From assembly GCA_012517965.1 (NCBI GenBank), contig JAAYTZ010000119.1:1-55547 (forward strand): 55,547 bases of DNA. The letters are read 5' to 3'. A program made the position numbers and the translations under genes. Below the pieces are notes generated by a model that searched no databases, was not told the DNA's origin, and was given only the letters and a program-made list of their open reading frames with translations. Source of the stretch: Propionibacterium sp. (GTDB lineage Bacteria; Actinomycetota; Actinomycetes; Propionibacteriales; Propionibacteriaceae). Within the stretch, counting starts at the first letter, position 1; each line of letters begins with the position of its first letter. Shown piece after piece: positions 18,297 to 25,876 of the stretch.

Positions 18297-18312
18297 AGGG
18301 GACGAGTCCCCT
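18297..18312. promoter_or_regulatory. Inverted repeat upstream of the putative HTH gene
   Basis: AGGGGAC-GA-GTCCCCT has 7-bp perfect arms with a 2-nt spacer, 18-33 nt upstream of the ATG at 18279. Candidate autoregulatory operator. Confidence 0.4.
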
Positions 18313-18380
18313 CAGGAAACCGCGCACGCGGCGAACGGGGAATGGGGAGAACTCCCCATGCGGGGCCCGGTCGCCACGGC

Positions 18381-18415
18381 AACGGGGGCACGGCCCGATC
18401 GGCCGTGCCCCCGTT
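18381..18415 (-). terminator. Strong hairpin, terminator of the amphipathic-repeat gene
   Basis: A perfect 15-bp stem (18381-18395 with 18401-18415) around a 5-nt loop lies 14 nt beyond the stop at 18429. No T-tract on the minus strand. Confidence 0.7.
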
Positions 18416-18428
18416 CGTGTCGGACGGA

Positions 18429-19472
18429 TCAGCGCTGGGCCTTGGTGAACCCCGCCGCCTGGGCCGCCTCCTCGGAGGAGAACCACACGTCGGCGATCGT
18501 GCGGTCGTAGCCGCCGGAGCCCTGCACGTGGTACTTCATGGACCGCTCGTTGCCCTTGATGACGTAGTCGGCGGGGGGTTCGCTGCCCACGTAGGAGCCC
18601 TCGCCGTAGGGGCTGACGACGAACGGGTCCCCGCCCTCGTCCGCCGGGCTCGCCGGCTCGGTCACGGCCCGCCGCGGGCCCTCCTCGGCCGCCTGCTCGG
18701 GGGCGGGCTCTTCGGTCGGAGCGGGCCGGTAGGCCGGGCTCGGCTCGTGCGGCTGCCAGCCGCTGTCCTCCGGGGCGAGGAACCGCTTGACCGCGTAGAC
18801 GATGCCGGCCAGCAGGCCGCCGGCCAGCACCAGGCGCAGCAGGGTCTGCCCCAGGGAGCGCTTGGCCTCCGGCTCCGGCAGGGTCAGGTCGCCGGCCAGT
18901 GCGGCGCGGGCGGCCTTGAGCCGCTTCTTCGCCTCCTTGGTCTGCGGCAGTGCGTTGACGTTCTCGTAGGCGTCCGTGAGCTTCGGCAGCACGTCGTGGC
19001 TCAGCCGGTCGCGGCCCTCCTCGACGAGCGGTTCGACGCGGGCGAGCGCCTCGTCGACCAAGGGTTGCAGCCGCTCGCGCGCGTCCTCCAGACGCGGCTG
19101 GAGGCGGTCGCGGGCCTCTTCCAGGTAGGGGTGCAGGCTCTCCCGCGTCTCGGCGGCGAGACGGGCGATCTTCGGCTGCACGTCCGCCGCGAGGTGCTCG
19201 AGCCGGGGCTGGAACGAGTCCCGGGCTTCGGCAGCCAGGTGGACGCCCCGCTCGCCCAGGTCCTTCGCCCGCGGCTGCACGTAGTCGGCGACGTTGGTCG
19301 CCAGGTCGCGCACCTTGGGGGTCACGTAGTCCGCCAGGTCGCGGGCGCGGGGGGCGATCACCTCGCCGGCCAGGCGTGCGGCGTCGGTGCCCAACTGGGC
19401 GAGATCGGCCTTGATGTCCTGGGCCAGGTCATGGGCGTCGTCGCCGATGACTGCGGTGTGCTTCTTCTTCAC
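18429..19472 (-). CDS. Membrane-anchored amphipathic-helix repeat protein with C-terminal sunset-like domain
   Basis: The GTG at 19472, with a GGAGG site, gives 347 residues. Residues about 15-190 are Ala/Arg/Asp/Glu/Leu-rich helices punctuated by Pro at regular spacing (for example [41 protein letters not shown]), much like apolipoprotein or LEA repeats. A transmembrane helix follows at about 207-227, then a Pro/Glu-rich linker. Residues 303-347 ([14 protein letters not shown]... [22 protein letters not shown]) match the actinobacterial 'sunset' module as I remember it. Function unknown; envelope stress or lipid association is conceivable. Confidence 0.7.
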   Translation of the reverse strand: MKKKHTAVIGDDAHDLAQDIKADLAQLGTDAARLAGEVIAPRARDLADYVTPKVRDLATNVADYVQPRAKDLGERGVHLAAEARDSFQPRLEHLAADVQPKIARLAAETRESLHPYLEEARDRLQPRLEDARERLQPLVDEALARVEPLVEEGRDRLSHDVLPKLTDAYENVNALPQTKEAKKRLKAARAALAGDLTLPEPEAKRSLGQTLLRLVLAGGLLAGIVYAVKRFLAPEDSGWQPHEPSPAYRPAPTEEPAPEQAAEEGPRRAVTEPASPADEGGDPFVVSPYGEGSYVGSEPPADYVIKGNERSMKYHVQGSGGYDRTIADVWFSSEEAAQAAGFTKAQR

Positions 19473-19491
19473 GGGTCCTCCCGATGTTGGT

Positions 19492-19523
19492 CGCGTGGTC
19501 GCGAGACAAGACGCGTGGTCGCG
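19492..19523. repeat. Direct repeat in a divergent promoter region
   Basis: CGCGTGGTCGCG occurs at 19492-19503 and 19512-19523, a 20-bp period (about two helical turns), 20-51 bp upstream of the amphipathic-repeat gene start. Candidate regulator-binding sites. Confidence 0.5.
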
Positions 19524-19632
19524 TGCTGTCCAACCTACCCCGCCGCTCCGTCGCCGGACACGGGCGCCGATCCCGGATTGGTCACCGTCTGCCAAGATGG
19601 AGCGGAACGTCATCCCCAGAAAGGACGCCCTC

Positions 19633-20154
19633 GTGGCTCAGACCGCAACGCTGCACACCAACCATGGCGACATCGTCATCAACCTGTTCAACGACCAGGC
19701 CCCCGCGACCGTTGCCAACTTCGTCGGCTTGGCCACCGGCACCAAGGAGTACCGCGATCCCGCGACCGGCCGGCCCACGACCGGACGGTTCTACGACGGG
19801 CTGGTGTTCCACCGCATCATCGACGGCTTCATGATCCAGGGCGGCGACCCCCTCGGGAACGGCACCGGAGGGCCGGGCTACAAGTTCGGCGACGAGTTCC
19901 ACCCCGACCTCTCGTTCGACCGCCCGTTCCTGCTGGCCATGGCGAACGCGGGCCCGGCCACCAACGGCTCCCAGTTCTTCATCACCGTGGTGCCCACGCC
20001 GCACCTGAACTTCCGGCACACCATCTTCGGCGAGGTGGCCGACCAGGCGAGTCGCGACGTGGTCCTGGCGATCGCCCGGGTCCGCACCGGGCGTATGGAT
20101 CGCCCGATCGAGCCCGTGGTCATCGAGTCGGTGGAGGTGGCCGGCGAGGCCTGA
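19633..20154 (+). CDS. ppiA: Peptidyl-prolyl cis-trans isomerase, cyclophilin type
   Basis: The GTG at 19633, behind AAAGGA, gives 173 residues forming one cyclophilin domain without signal peptide. The catalytic motif [25 protein letters not shown] and the regions SQFFI and [12 protein letters not shown] are intact. It is a cytoplasmic protein-folding catalyst. Some actinobacterial homologues are named ppiA or ppiB. It is divergent from the amphipathic-repeat gene and followed by a large hairpin. Confidence 0.93.
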   Translation: MAQTATLHTNHGDIVINLFNDQAPATVANFVGLATGTKEYRDPATGRPTTGRFYDGLVFHRIIDGFMIQGGDPLGNGTGGPGYKFGDEFHPDLSFDRPFLLAMANAGPATNGSQFFITVVPTPHLNFRHTIFGEVADQASRDVVLAIARVRTGRMDRPIEPVVIESVEVAGEA

Positions 20155-20162
20155 GCTCCGAA

Positions 20163-20206
20163 CCGGCGGGGCCGGCGCCCGGACGTGGGACGCCGGCCCC
20201 CGCCGG
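20163..20206 (+). terminator. Terminator hairpin after the cyclophilin gene
   Basis: CCGGCGGGGCCGGCG (20163-20177) pairs with the facing CGCCGGCCCCCGCCGG (20191-20206) with one bulged base, in the gap before the convergent AsnC-type gene. Confidence 0.65.
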
Positions 20207-20219
20207 CGCGTCCGGAGGG

Positions 20220-20504
20220 TCAGCCCCCCAGGGAGAAGGCGGTCTCCAGGTCGTGGGAGGAGTAGGCGCGGAACGCGATGTGGGTCTCGGTACCCAACAC
20301 GCCGGCCACCTTGTTGATCCGCCCGGTGACGACCTCGGCGACGTCGTCGTGGTTGCGGACGCGCACGATCGCGATCAGGTCGATGGCGCCCGTCACGGAG
20401 TAGACCTCCGTGACCCCGTCGATCGCCGCGACCTGTTCGGCCACCTCGGGGATGAGTGAGACCTCGGCATCGATGAAGACAATCGCGGTGATCATGACCG
20501 TCAT
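20220..20504 (-). CDS. Lrp/AsnC-type ligand-binding domain protein (RAM domain only)
   Basis: The product has 94 residues comprising just the ACT-like effector domain of Lrp/AsnC regulators, without the HTH (ITAIVFIDAEVSLIPEVAEQVAAIDGVTEVYSVTGAIDLIAIVRVRNHDDVAEVV). Stand-alone RAM proteins of this kind are common in actinobacteria and usually bind amino acids. The ATG at 20504 overlaps the upstream gene's TGA (ATGA), so that start is chosen over the ATG at 20495. Co-translated with the DEDDh/UvrC-like nuclease. Confidence 0.88.
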   Translation of the reverse strand: MTVMITAIVFIDAEVSLIPEVAEQVAAIDGVTEVYSVTGAIDLIAIVRVRNHDDVAEVVTGRINKVAGVLGTETHIAFRAYSSHDLETAFSLGG

Positions 20505-22210
20505 CCTAGGAGGTGCTCCCGCAGCGAGGCGTCGTCGACGCCGCCGAAGAGTGGCCAGGCCCACTCGCCGTCGATCTCCATGATCCGGACGCCGGGCTGT
20601 TCGAGCCAGGCCGCGATCCGTTCGGTCTCCTCGACCAGCGCGGCGGGTTGGGGGCCGACCGCCGCCCGGACCGCCTCCGCCGCGGCCACGGCGTCCCGGG
20701 CGACCGCCCGGGGCGGCTCGCCCGGTCTGGCCAGGGCGGCCGCCGCGAGGCGTCCGTACCGGATGACGTGGATCTCCCAGCCCGCCGGAACGCTGCGCGC
20801 AGCGACGATTTGGGGGCACGCCGCCAGCGAACCGACCCGGTGGTGCCGGATGGAGGAGCGCACCAGGGCGCGGAGCCGGTCCCGGAGGATGGCCGCCTCC
20901 TCGAACCGCTCCGCCGACACGAGGACGCGGAGCCGGTCTCGTCCCGCGTCGAGCACCGGCCGCAGGTCGGGGCCCAGGCACTTCCGCACCCGGTCCACGA
21001 TGGCGGCGTACTGGGCCGGTGAGACCCGCCCGTCGCAGGGCGACGCGCACCGGCCCATCTCGCCGAGCGCGCAGGCGGCGGAGGGCCGGGCCGGTGAGAG
21101 TCGGGCGGTGCACTGGCGGATGGGCACGGCGTCGTAGAGCGCCAGGAGGACCTGCTCGGCGACGGGGCGGCTGCTCAGGGGGCCGAAGTAGTGCGCCCCG
21201 TCGTCGCCCACCCGGCGGGTCACCGACAGTCGAGGATAGGGCTCGCGGGTGACCTTCAGCCAAACCTGCCGCTCCGGGAACTTCGAGCGGCGGTTGTAGC
21301 GCGGGCGGTGCGCGTCGATGAGCCGCAACTCGAGCACCTCGGCCTCCAGGGCGGTGCGGCACACGGTCGCGTCCACACCGGAGGAGACCCGCACCATCTC
21401 CTCCATGCGTGGCCGCTTCTCGGCGGCCGTGAAGTACGAGCGGACCCGCGCGCGCAGGTTCACGCTCTTCCCCACGTACAGCACCTCGCGGCGGACCTCC
21501 CCGTCGTCGGCGGGCAGGTCGGCGTAGAACCGGTAGACGCCCGCCGCCGCGGGCAGGTCGCCGGCCCACACCCGCTTCGCCCGGCGTTCGGGAGAGACAC
21601 CGCGCAGGAACTCCGTCAGGTCTTCCATCGTGTCGACGCGGAGCGAGCCCACGCGCTCGAGCAGGCCGTGCAGCACGGCGACGGTGGCTCGGGCGTCGGT
21701 GAGGGCGCGATGGTTGGGCTGCTCGGTCACCCGGAAGTGGCGCGCGAGCGTCGCCAGCTTCACGTCGGGGCACTCGTCGCGGGTCAGGACGCCGCGCGCC
21801 AACTGGACGGTGTCCACCACCTCCCAGTCGGGCCAGTCGTACCCGTGGGTGGCGCAGGCTCGCCTCAGGAAGCCGACGTCGAAGCGGGCGTTGTGGGCCA
21901 CGAGGACGCAACCGCGGGCGAACTCCAGGAAGGCCGGTAGCACCTCCGCCAGCGGCGGCGCCTCGGCGACCATCGCGTTGGTGATCCCGGTCAGCACCGA
22001 GATCAGCGCGGGGATGCCGACGTGCGGGTTCACGAGCGTCTGGAACTCGCCGGTCACCTCCCCGCCGCAGACCCGGACCGCGCCGATCTCGGTGATCGCG
22101 TCGCTCGCCGCGCTGCCGGTGGTCTCCAGGTCGACGACACAGAACGGGGTGGTGCTGAGGTGGCGGCCCAGATCGGCGAACGAGGGCTGGCAGACGGACG
22201 CGGCGGACAT
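20501..22210 (-). CDS. DEDDh exonuclease fused to UvrC-like GIY-YIG nuclease
   Basis: This 569-residue two-part nuclease begins with a DnaQ-like 3'-5' exonuclease at about 20-180 (FCVVDLETTGS..., VLVAHNARFDVGFL, HRALTDARAT: acidic residues plus His). A UvrC N-terminal-like part follows from about 215: the GIY-YIG equivalent AAGVYRFYAD, LYVGKSVNLRARVRSYF, then a Cys-rich segment like that of UvrC (CALGEMGRCASPCDG). It lacks the UvrC C-terminal RNase H-like and HhH parts. Rv2191 is the same kind of protein. A role in DNA repair is likely but uncharacterised here. ATG at 22210 is 7 nt from TAGCGT. Confidence 0.88.
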   Translation of the reverse strand: MSAASVCQPSFADLGRHLSTTPFCVVDLETTGSAASDAITEIGAVRVCGGEVTGEFQTLVNPHVGIPALISVLTGITNAMVAEAPPLAEVLPAFLEFARGCVLVAHNARFDVGFLRRACATHGYDWPDWEVVDTVQLARGVLTRDECPDVKLATLARHFRVTEQPNHRALTDARATVAVLHGLLERVGSLRVDTMEDLTEFLRGVSPERRAKRVWAGDLPAAAGVYRFYADLPADDGEVRREVLYVGKSVNLRARVRSYFTAAEKRPRMEEMVRVSSGVDATVCRTALEAEVLELRLIDAHRPRYNRRSKFPERQVWLKVTREPYPRLSVTRRVGDDGAHYFGPLSSRPVAEQVLLALYDAVPIRQCTARLSPARPSAACALGEMGRCASPCDGRVSPAQYAAIVDRVRKCLGPDLRPVLDAGRDRLRVLVSAERFEEAAILRDRLRALVRSSIRHHRVGSLAACPQIVAARSVPAGWEIHVIRYGRLAAAALARPGEPPRAVARDAVAAAEAVRAAVGPQPAALVEETERIAAWLEQPGVRIMEIDGEWAWPLFGGVDDASLREHLLG

Positions 22211-22223
22211 GCTGCGGACGCTA
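22211..22223 (-). promoter_or_regulatory. Promoter -10 of the DEDDh/UvrC-like gene, leaderless type
   Basis: TAGCGT (22223-22218, minus strand), 7 nt, then ATG at 22210; no ribosome-binding site. Confidence 0.5.
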
Positions 22224-22287
22224 CGCGGACCCTCCGACGATTCCGCTCGCGGCGGGCTGCCACCGCAGAAGTGTCCGAGGCGGCCAC

Positions 22288-22299
22288 CAGGGTGGTCCC
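22288..22299 (+). promoter_or_regulatory. Possible leaderless -10 of the Cys-rich small gene
   Basis: CAGGGT (22288-22293), a C variant of TANNNT, is followed by 6 nt and GTG at 22300. Weaker than the other cases. Confidence 0.3.
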
Positions 22300-22533
22300 G
22301 TGACCTCTCTTGTTGTGGACTGCGATCGCTGCCGGGCCCGTGGCCCGGCCTGCGGGGACTGCGTCATCTCCGCGCTGCTGGGGGAGCCCGCCGAGTGTCG
22401 GACGCTCGACGCCGAGGAGCGGCGCGTGCTCGGCCTGCTCGCCGACTCGGGGCTGCTCCCTCCTCTCCGGCTGGTGACCCCGCTCGCCGCGGCGCCCCCG
22501 GACGAGGGGGACGGCGCGGCGCGCTGGGCGTGA
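22300..22533 (+). CDS. Small Cys-rich protein, zinc-ribbon-like
   Basis: This 77-residue protein has cysteines at 8, 11, 18, 21 and 33 in the order CX2C-X6-CX2C, which suggests a bound zinc or iron-sulfur centre (VDCDRCRARGPACGDCVISALLG). The rest is an acidic Leu-rich helix and a Pro/Ala tail. The GTG at 22300 is the only sensible start. It lies between the DEDDh/UvrC-like nuclease and the NlpC/P60 gene and is followed by a GC-rich hairpin. Function unknown. Confidence 0.65.
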   Translation: MTSLVVDCDRCRARGPACGDCVISALLGEPAECRTLDAEERRVLGLLADSGLLPPLRLVTPLAAAPPDEGDGAARWA

Positions 22534-22780
22534 CGGTCGGGCAGCCCTCCGCTCGGGGGGGCGACCGGGGTGCGGGTGGGGCGCGGTGGTCGTCGACGAC
22601 GGCCCGGCCGGGTCGCACACCGGGCCGGTGGAGGGCGCGGTCGGGGCCGTGGACGGCAACAATACTGAGATCAGTTTCGCAAACGGCTGAGATGAGGTTA
22701 AGCTTCCTCTCAGGAACCTTCCGGCTTTCTTCCTCGTCGCGCCGGGGGCTTCCCTCTTGGGACCAGAAGGAGAACTCTCA
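22534..22780 (+). promoter_or_regulatory. 247-bp non-coding region upstream of the NlpC/P60 gene
   Basis: It holds a hairpin (CGGCCCGG at 22600-22607 with CCGGGCCG at 22620-22627), a likely terminator of the Cys-rich gene. Next is an AT-richer stretch with the direct repeats CTGAGATCAG (22665-22674) and CTGAGATGAG (22687-22696), exactly 22 bp apart. A possible promoter is TTTCGC (22675-22680) with TAAGCT (22699-22704). The AGAAGGAGA ribosome-binding site is at 22766-22774. I looked for a c-di-AMP (ydaO) riboswitch, common before cell-wall hydrolases in actinobacteria, and could not see its conserved parts. Confidence 0.45.
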
Positions 22781-23962
22781 GTGCTGACTCGTGGCCGGAA
22801 ATTGGTGGTAACCATGGCCGTCTCCACGTTGGCGACGTCCTTGGCCTTGGGGGGCGCCACGATCGCGAGCGCCGATCCGGCGTCCGATCTCAGCAGGGCG
22901 CAGGCCATCGCGGCCACGGCCGACCAGGCGGTGGCCGCCGCCCAGAAGGAGCTCGACCGCCTGCACGAGGAGCTGGGCGCCATCGAGGAGGAGTTCGCCC
23001 AGGCCCGGTTCGCCGAGCAGGCGTCCCGCGAGCGGGCCGACGCGCTGTCCGCCGACGTCTGCGCCCAGCAGGCCAAGGTCGACGAACTGCGCGCCCAGGC
23101 CGCCGACATCGCCCGGGCGTCCTTCCAGAACGGTGGCGTGGACACCACCACCCAGTTGTTCGTCTCGGGCGACCCCGAGTCCTTCCTGAAGCAGATCTCG
23201 ACGGTCGCCAAGGTCGACGAGAACATGAACGCCGTCATGCAGCGGTTCCAGGCCGAACAGGCCAACCTGGCCGACCTCAAGCGCGCCGCCGACGCCGAAC
23301 TCGCCAAGGCCAGCGAGGCCACCGCGAAGGCGGCCGAGCTCGAGGCTCGCGGCAAGAAGAACGTCGCCGACGCCCAGGCCGTTCTCACCCGCCTCACCGC
23401 CGAGCAGCGGCAGGCCCTTGCCGACGTCGAGGCCGCCGCGAACGCGGCCGCCGAAGCCGCGGCCGCCGCCGCAGCGGACGACGCGCCGTCGCAAGCGGCC
23501 GCCTCGTCGTCGACCTCCGCCTCGACCGCCCGCACCACGACCGCCGCGGCGACGACGTCCTCCGCTTCCTCCTCCTTCGGCACCGGGGCGGCCTCGAGTT
23601 CCGCCGCCGCCCAGGCGGTGGCGTACGCGCGGTCGAAGCTCGGCTACCCCTACGTCTGGGCCGCCGAGGGTCCCAGCGCCTTCGACTGCTCCGGCCTGGT
23701 GGTGGCGGCCTACCGCTCCGCGGGCGTCTCGCTGCCGCACTCCTCGCTCACGCTGTCCCGGATGGGCACCTCGGTGTCGCGGTACGAGCTGCGGCCGGGC
23801 GACCTGATCTTCTGGTACAACCCGGTGCACCACGTCGCCATCTACGAGGGCAATGGCAACATGATCCACGCGCAGAACCCCAGTGTCGGCGTGGTGCGCA
23901 CGCCCATCAGCCAGTGGCTGGGCTACGGCATCTACTACGCCGGGGCCAAGCGGGTCGGCTGA
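22781..23962 (+). CDS. NlpC/P60 cell-wall hydrolase, RipA-like
   Basis: The GTG at 22781 with a strong AGAAGGAGA site gives 393 residues. There is a Sec signal peptide (cleavage after about A31, ASA-DP), two long coiled-coil blocks (about 35-120 and 145-230), a Ser/Thr/Ala linker (235-275) and an NlpC/P60 domain (276-393) with catalytic C303 (FDCSGLV), H351 (HHVAIY) and H363 (MIHAQN). The family cleaves D-Glu-mDAP (or equivalent) stem peptides; the coiled coil usually restrains the enzyme. Corresponds to Rv2190c. Confidence 0.93.
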   Translation: MLTRGRKLVVTMAVSTLATSLALGGATIASADPASDLSRAQAIAATADQAVAAAQKELDRLHEELGAIEEEFAQARFAEQASRERADALSADVCAQQAKVDELRAQAADIARASFQNGGVDTTTQLFVSGDPESFLKQISTVAKVDENMNAVMQRFQAEQANLADLKRAADAELAKASEATAKAAELEARGKKNVADAQAVLTRLTAEQRQALADVEAAANAAAEAAAAAAADDAPSQAAASSSTSASTARTTTAAATTSSASSSFGTGAASSSAAAQAVAYARSKLGYPYVWAAEGPSAFDCSGLVVAAYRSAGVSLPHSSLTLSRMGTSVSRYELRPGDLIFWYNPVHHVAIYEGNGNMIHAQNPSVGVVRTPISQWLGYGIYYAGAKRVG

Positions 23963-23982
23963 CCATCCCCCGGCACCGCCTC

Positions 23983-25020
23983 GTGCGCCGCCGCAGCCTC
24001 CTGGCTGCGGCGGCGTCGGCGTCCCTGGCCGGTTGCCGGCCCGCCCGGACGCCGGACCGCCTCACCGAGGATCTGGGCCGGGCCCTGACCGGCGGCGACC
24101 GGTCGTCCTTCGTCGATTGCTTCGCCGCCCCCGCAGAGGCCCTCGCCGACAGGCTCTGGCGCAACTGGACGGCCCTGCGGGTCGAGCGCCCCGCCTGGGA
24201 CGGCGCGACGATCCGGGTGCGGTGGCGCGCTCCCGGCGAACGCGAGGGGGCCGTCGAGACCCTGTCCATCGCGTTCTCCGGGGGCAGGATCGGGGCGCTG
24301 GTCCCCACCGGGCCGACGCCCCTGTGGCTGCCGGGTCCCCTCACGGTCCGGGCCGCGCCCGGGGCGGCACTGCTCGCCGACGCCGACGTCCCGGACGCCG
24401 TAGCCGGCGCCTGGCTCCGCGCCGCCGGCGAGGCGTCCAGGATCGTGGCCTCCGCGGGGCTGGCCGGTGCCGCCCGGCAGTGGGACGGCGTCCTGGTCGT
24501 CGGGCTGCCGGGGACGACCGAGGCCTTCGCCGACACCGCCGGGCTGGCGGCCGCGCAGGCCGCGGCCACCCAGGCGGCCACCGTGATGGCGGACGCAGGC
24601 TCGGCGCCCCGCGTCACGCTCCACCGATCCGGGACCGCGGCCCTCGACCCCGCCGGCCGCCGGGCCGTCCTGGTGCACGAAGGCGTTCACGCGGCGACGC
24701 GGTCCGCGGTCTCGGCGGCCCCCCTGTGGCTGGTCGAGGGCGTCGCCGAGTCCGTGACCGCCGCCGCAGACCCGGCGACGCGCGCCCGCAACGCGACCCT
24801 GCTGGCCGCGGCCGACCGGCCGACCGGACTGCCCACGCGAGCCGACCTGGACGGGCCCGCCGCCGACGTCGCCTACGCGCGGGCGGCGCTCGCCGTCGAC
24901 GCGGCGAGCGCACGCTGGGGGCGTCCCGCGGTCATGGCGTGGCTGGCGGACTGGACGGCGCCGGGCCGCCCGGACGAAGCGGAACTGGCGGACGCCTTCC
25001 TGACGGCGGCGCCGGGCTAG
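23983..25020 (+). CDS. Putative lipoprotein with HEXXH metallopeptidase motif
   Basis: The GTG at 23983 gives 345 residues starting MRRRSLLAAAASASLAGC, a lipoprotein signal with lipobox cysteine C18 and an Arg-rich head that might even be Tat-type. A start at 23914 would place the signal about 23 residues in, and CTG at 23959 is another option. Residues 229-256 (VLVHEGVHAATRSAVSAAPLWLVEGVAE) carry HEXXH (H232, E233, H236) and a downstream Glu (E252), the zinc-binding set of gluzincin peptidases. Before it lies an NTF2-like or unassigned region. It follows the NlpC gene directly, so a cell-surface role is likely. Confidence 0.7.
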   Translation: MRRRSLLAAAASASLAGCRPARTPDRLTEDLGRALTGGDRSSFVDCFAAPAEALADRLWRNWTALRVERPAWDGATIRVRWRAPGEREGAVETLSIAFSGGRIGALVPTGPTPLWLPGPLTVRAAPGAALLADADVPDAVAGAWLRAAGEASRIVASAGLAGAARQWDGVLVVGLPGTTEAFADTAGLAAAQAAATQAATVMADAGSAPRVTLHRSGTAALDPAGRRAVLVHEGVHAATRSAVSAAPLWLVEGVAESVTAAADPATRARNATLLAAADRPTGLPTRADLDGPAADVAYARAALAVDAASARWGRPAVMAWLADWTAPGRPDEAELADAFLTAAPG

Positions 25021-25775
25021 TCGGTGGGCGGATCGCCGGCCTCGGCCGCGATGAACTCGAGGGTCTTCTCGACGATGAAGTCGGCGTCGTTGTCCATCGT
25101 GGCGACGTGGTAGCTCTGCGTCAGCACGTGCTCGGTGATCGACAGCGACGACACCTGGCGGCGGATGAGCGCGACGGAGGTCGGGGGAACCACGTGGTCC
25201 TCGGCGGACCGGAAGATCAGCAGCGGGCAGTGCACCAGGTCGAGGTAGGGGCGCACCGAGGCCCACAGGCGGTTCATCTCGGCGGCCGCCGCCGTCGGGG
25301 TGCGCTCGTAGGCGCCCTCGTCGATGTCGCGCACCGCGTCGTTGGCGATGCCCCGGGTGCTGGGCACGAGGTACTTCAGGACGCCGGCGAAGGGCAGCAA
25401 CGGGTTCGCGGCGGTGAGCGCCGGGTTCACCAGGGCGAGGCCCGCGACGTCGTCGGGGCGGCGTTGGGCGAGCATCAGCCCCAGCGCGCCGCCCATGGAC
25501 AGCCCGGCGACGAACACCCGGTCCGTCCGGCGCCGCAGTTCGGACAACTCGTCGTCCACGCTGTCGTACCAGTCGCGCCACGAGGTGCGGGCCAGGTCCC
25601 GCCAGTGCGTGCCGTGCCCGGGCAGCCGGGGGAGGGCGACGGTGTGCCCGGCGGCGGCGGTCCGCTCCGCCCAGTCCCGCAGGGAGGCCGGGCTGCCGGT
25701 GAAGCCGTGCACGAACAGGACGCCGGTGGCACCGCCGGGGCTGTGGAAGGGCTCGCTGGACGGTCGCTGCGGCAT
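25017..25775 (-). CDS. Alpha/beta hydrolase, carboxylesterase/monoacylglycerol-lipase type
   Basis: This 252-residue hydrolase has the oxyanion-hole motif LFVHGFTGSP (20-29), nucleophile S93 in GLSMGG, D193 (SAEDHVVP) and H223 (SYHVATMD), a complete catalytic triad. The layout resembles Est30/MGL-type carboxylesterases acting on short acyl esters; the natural substrate is unknown. The ATG at 25775 is 6 nt from TAAGAT. It is convergent with the lipoprotein gene; the shared CTAG at 25017-25020 supplies the TAG stop on both strands. Confidence 0.88.
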   Translation of the reverse strand: MPQRPSSEPFHSPGGATGVLFVHGFTGSPASLRDWAERTAAAGHTVALPRLPGHGTHWRDLARTSWRDWYDSVDDELSELRRRTDRVFVAGLSMGGALGLMLAQRRPDDVAGLALVNPALTAANPLLPFAGVLKYLVPSTRGIANDAVRDIDEGAYERTPTAAAAEMNRLWASVRPYLDLVHCPLLIFRSAEDHVVPPTSVALIRRQVSSLSITEHVLTQSYHVATMDNDADFIVEKTLEFIAAEAGDPPTD

Positions 25776-25787
25776 GGCGGCATCTTA
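25776..25787 (-). promoter_or_regulatory. Hydrolase promoter -10, leaderless type
   Basis: TAAGAT (25787-25782, minus strand), 6 nt (GCCGCC), then ATG at 25775; no ribosome-binding site. Confidence 0.55.
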
Positions 25788-25876
25788 GGGACCGGCGCCG
25801 CCCCTGTCGCCTGGCCCGCGTCCGGGGGACGGCGGCACCGCTAGACTTCGACGCGCCGAGCCCGAGGAGATCGCCT

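Noticed and set aside
22534-22780. c-di-AMP (ydaO) riboswitch before the NlpC/P60 gene
   Set aside because: I looked for the conserved ydaO core segments and did not find them; the gap is better explained by a terminator, repeats and a promoter.
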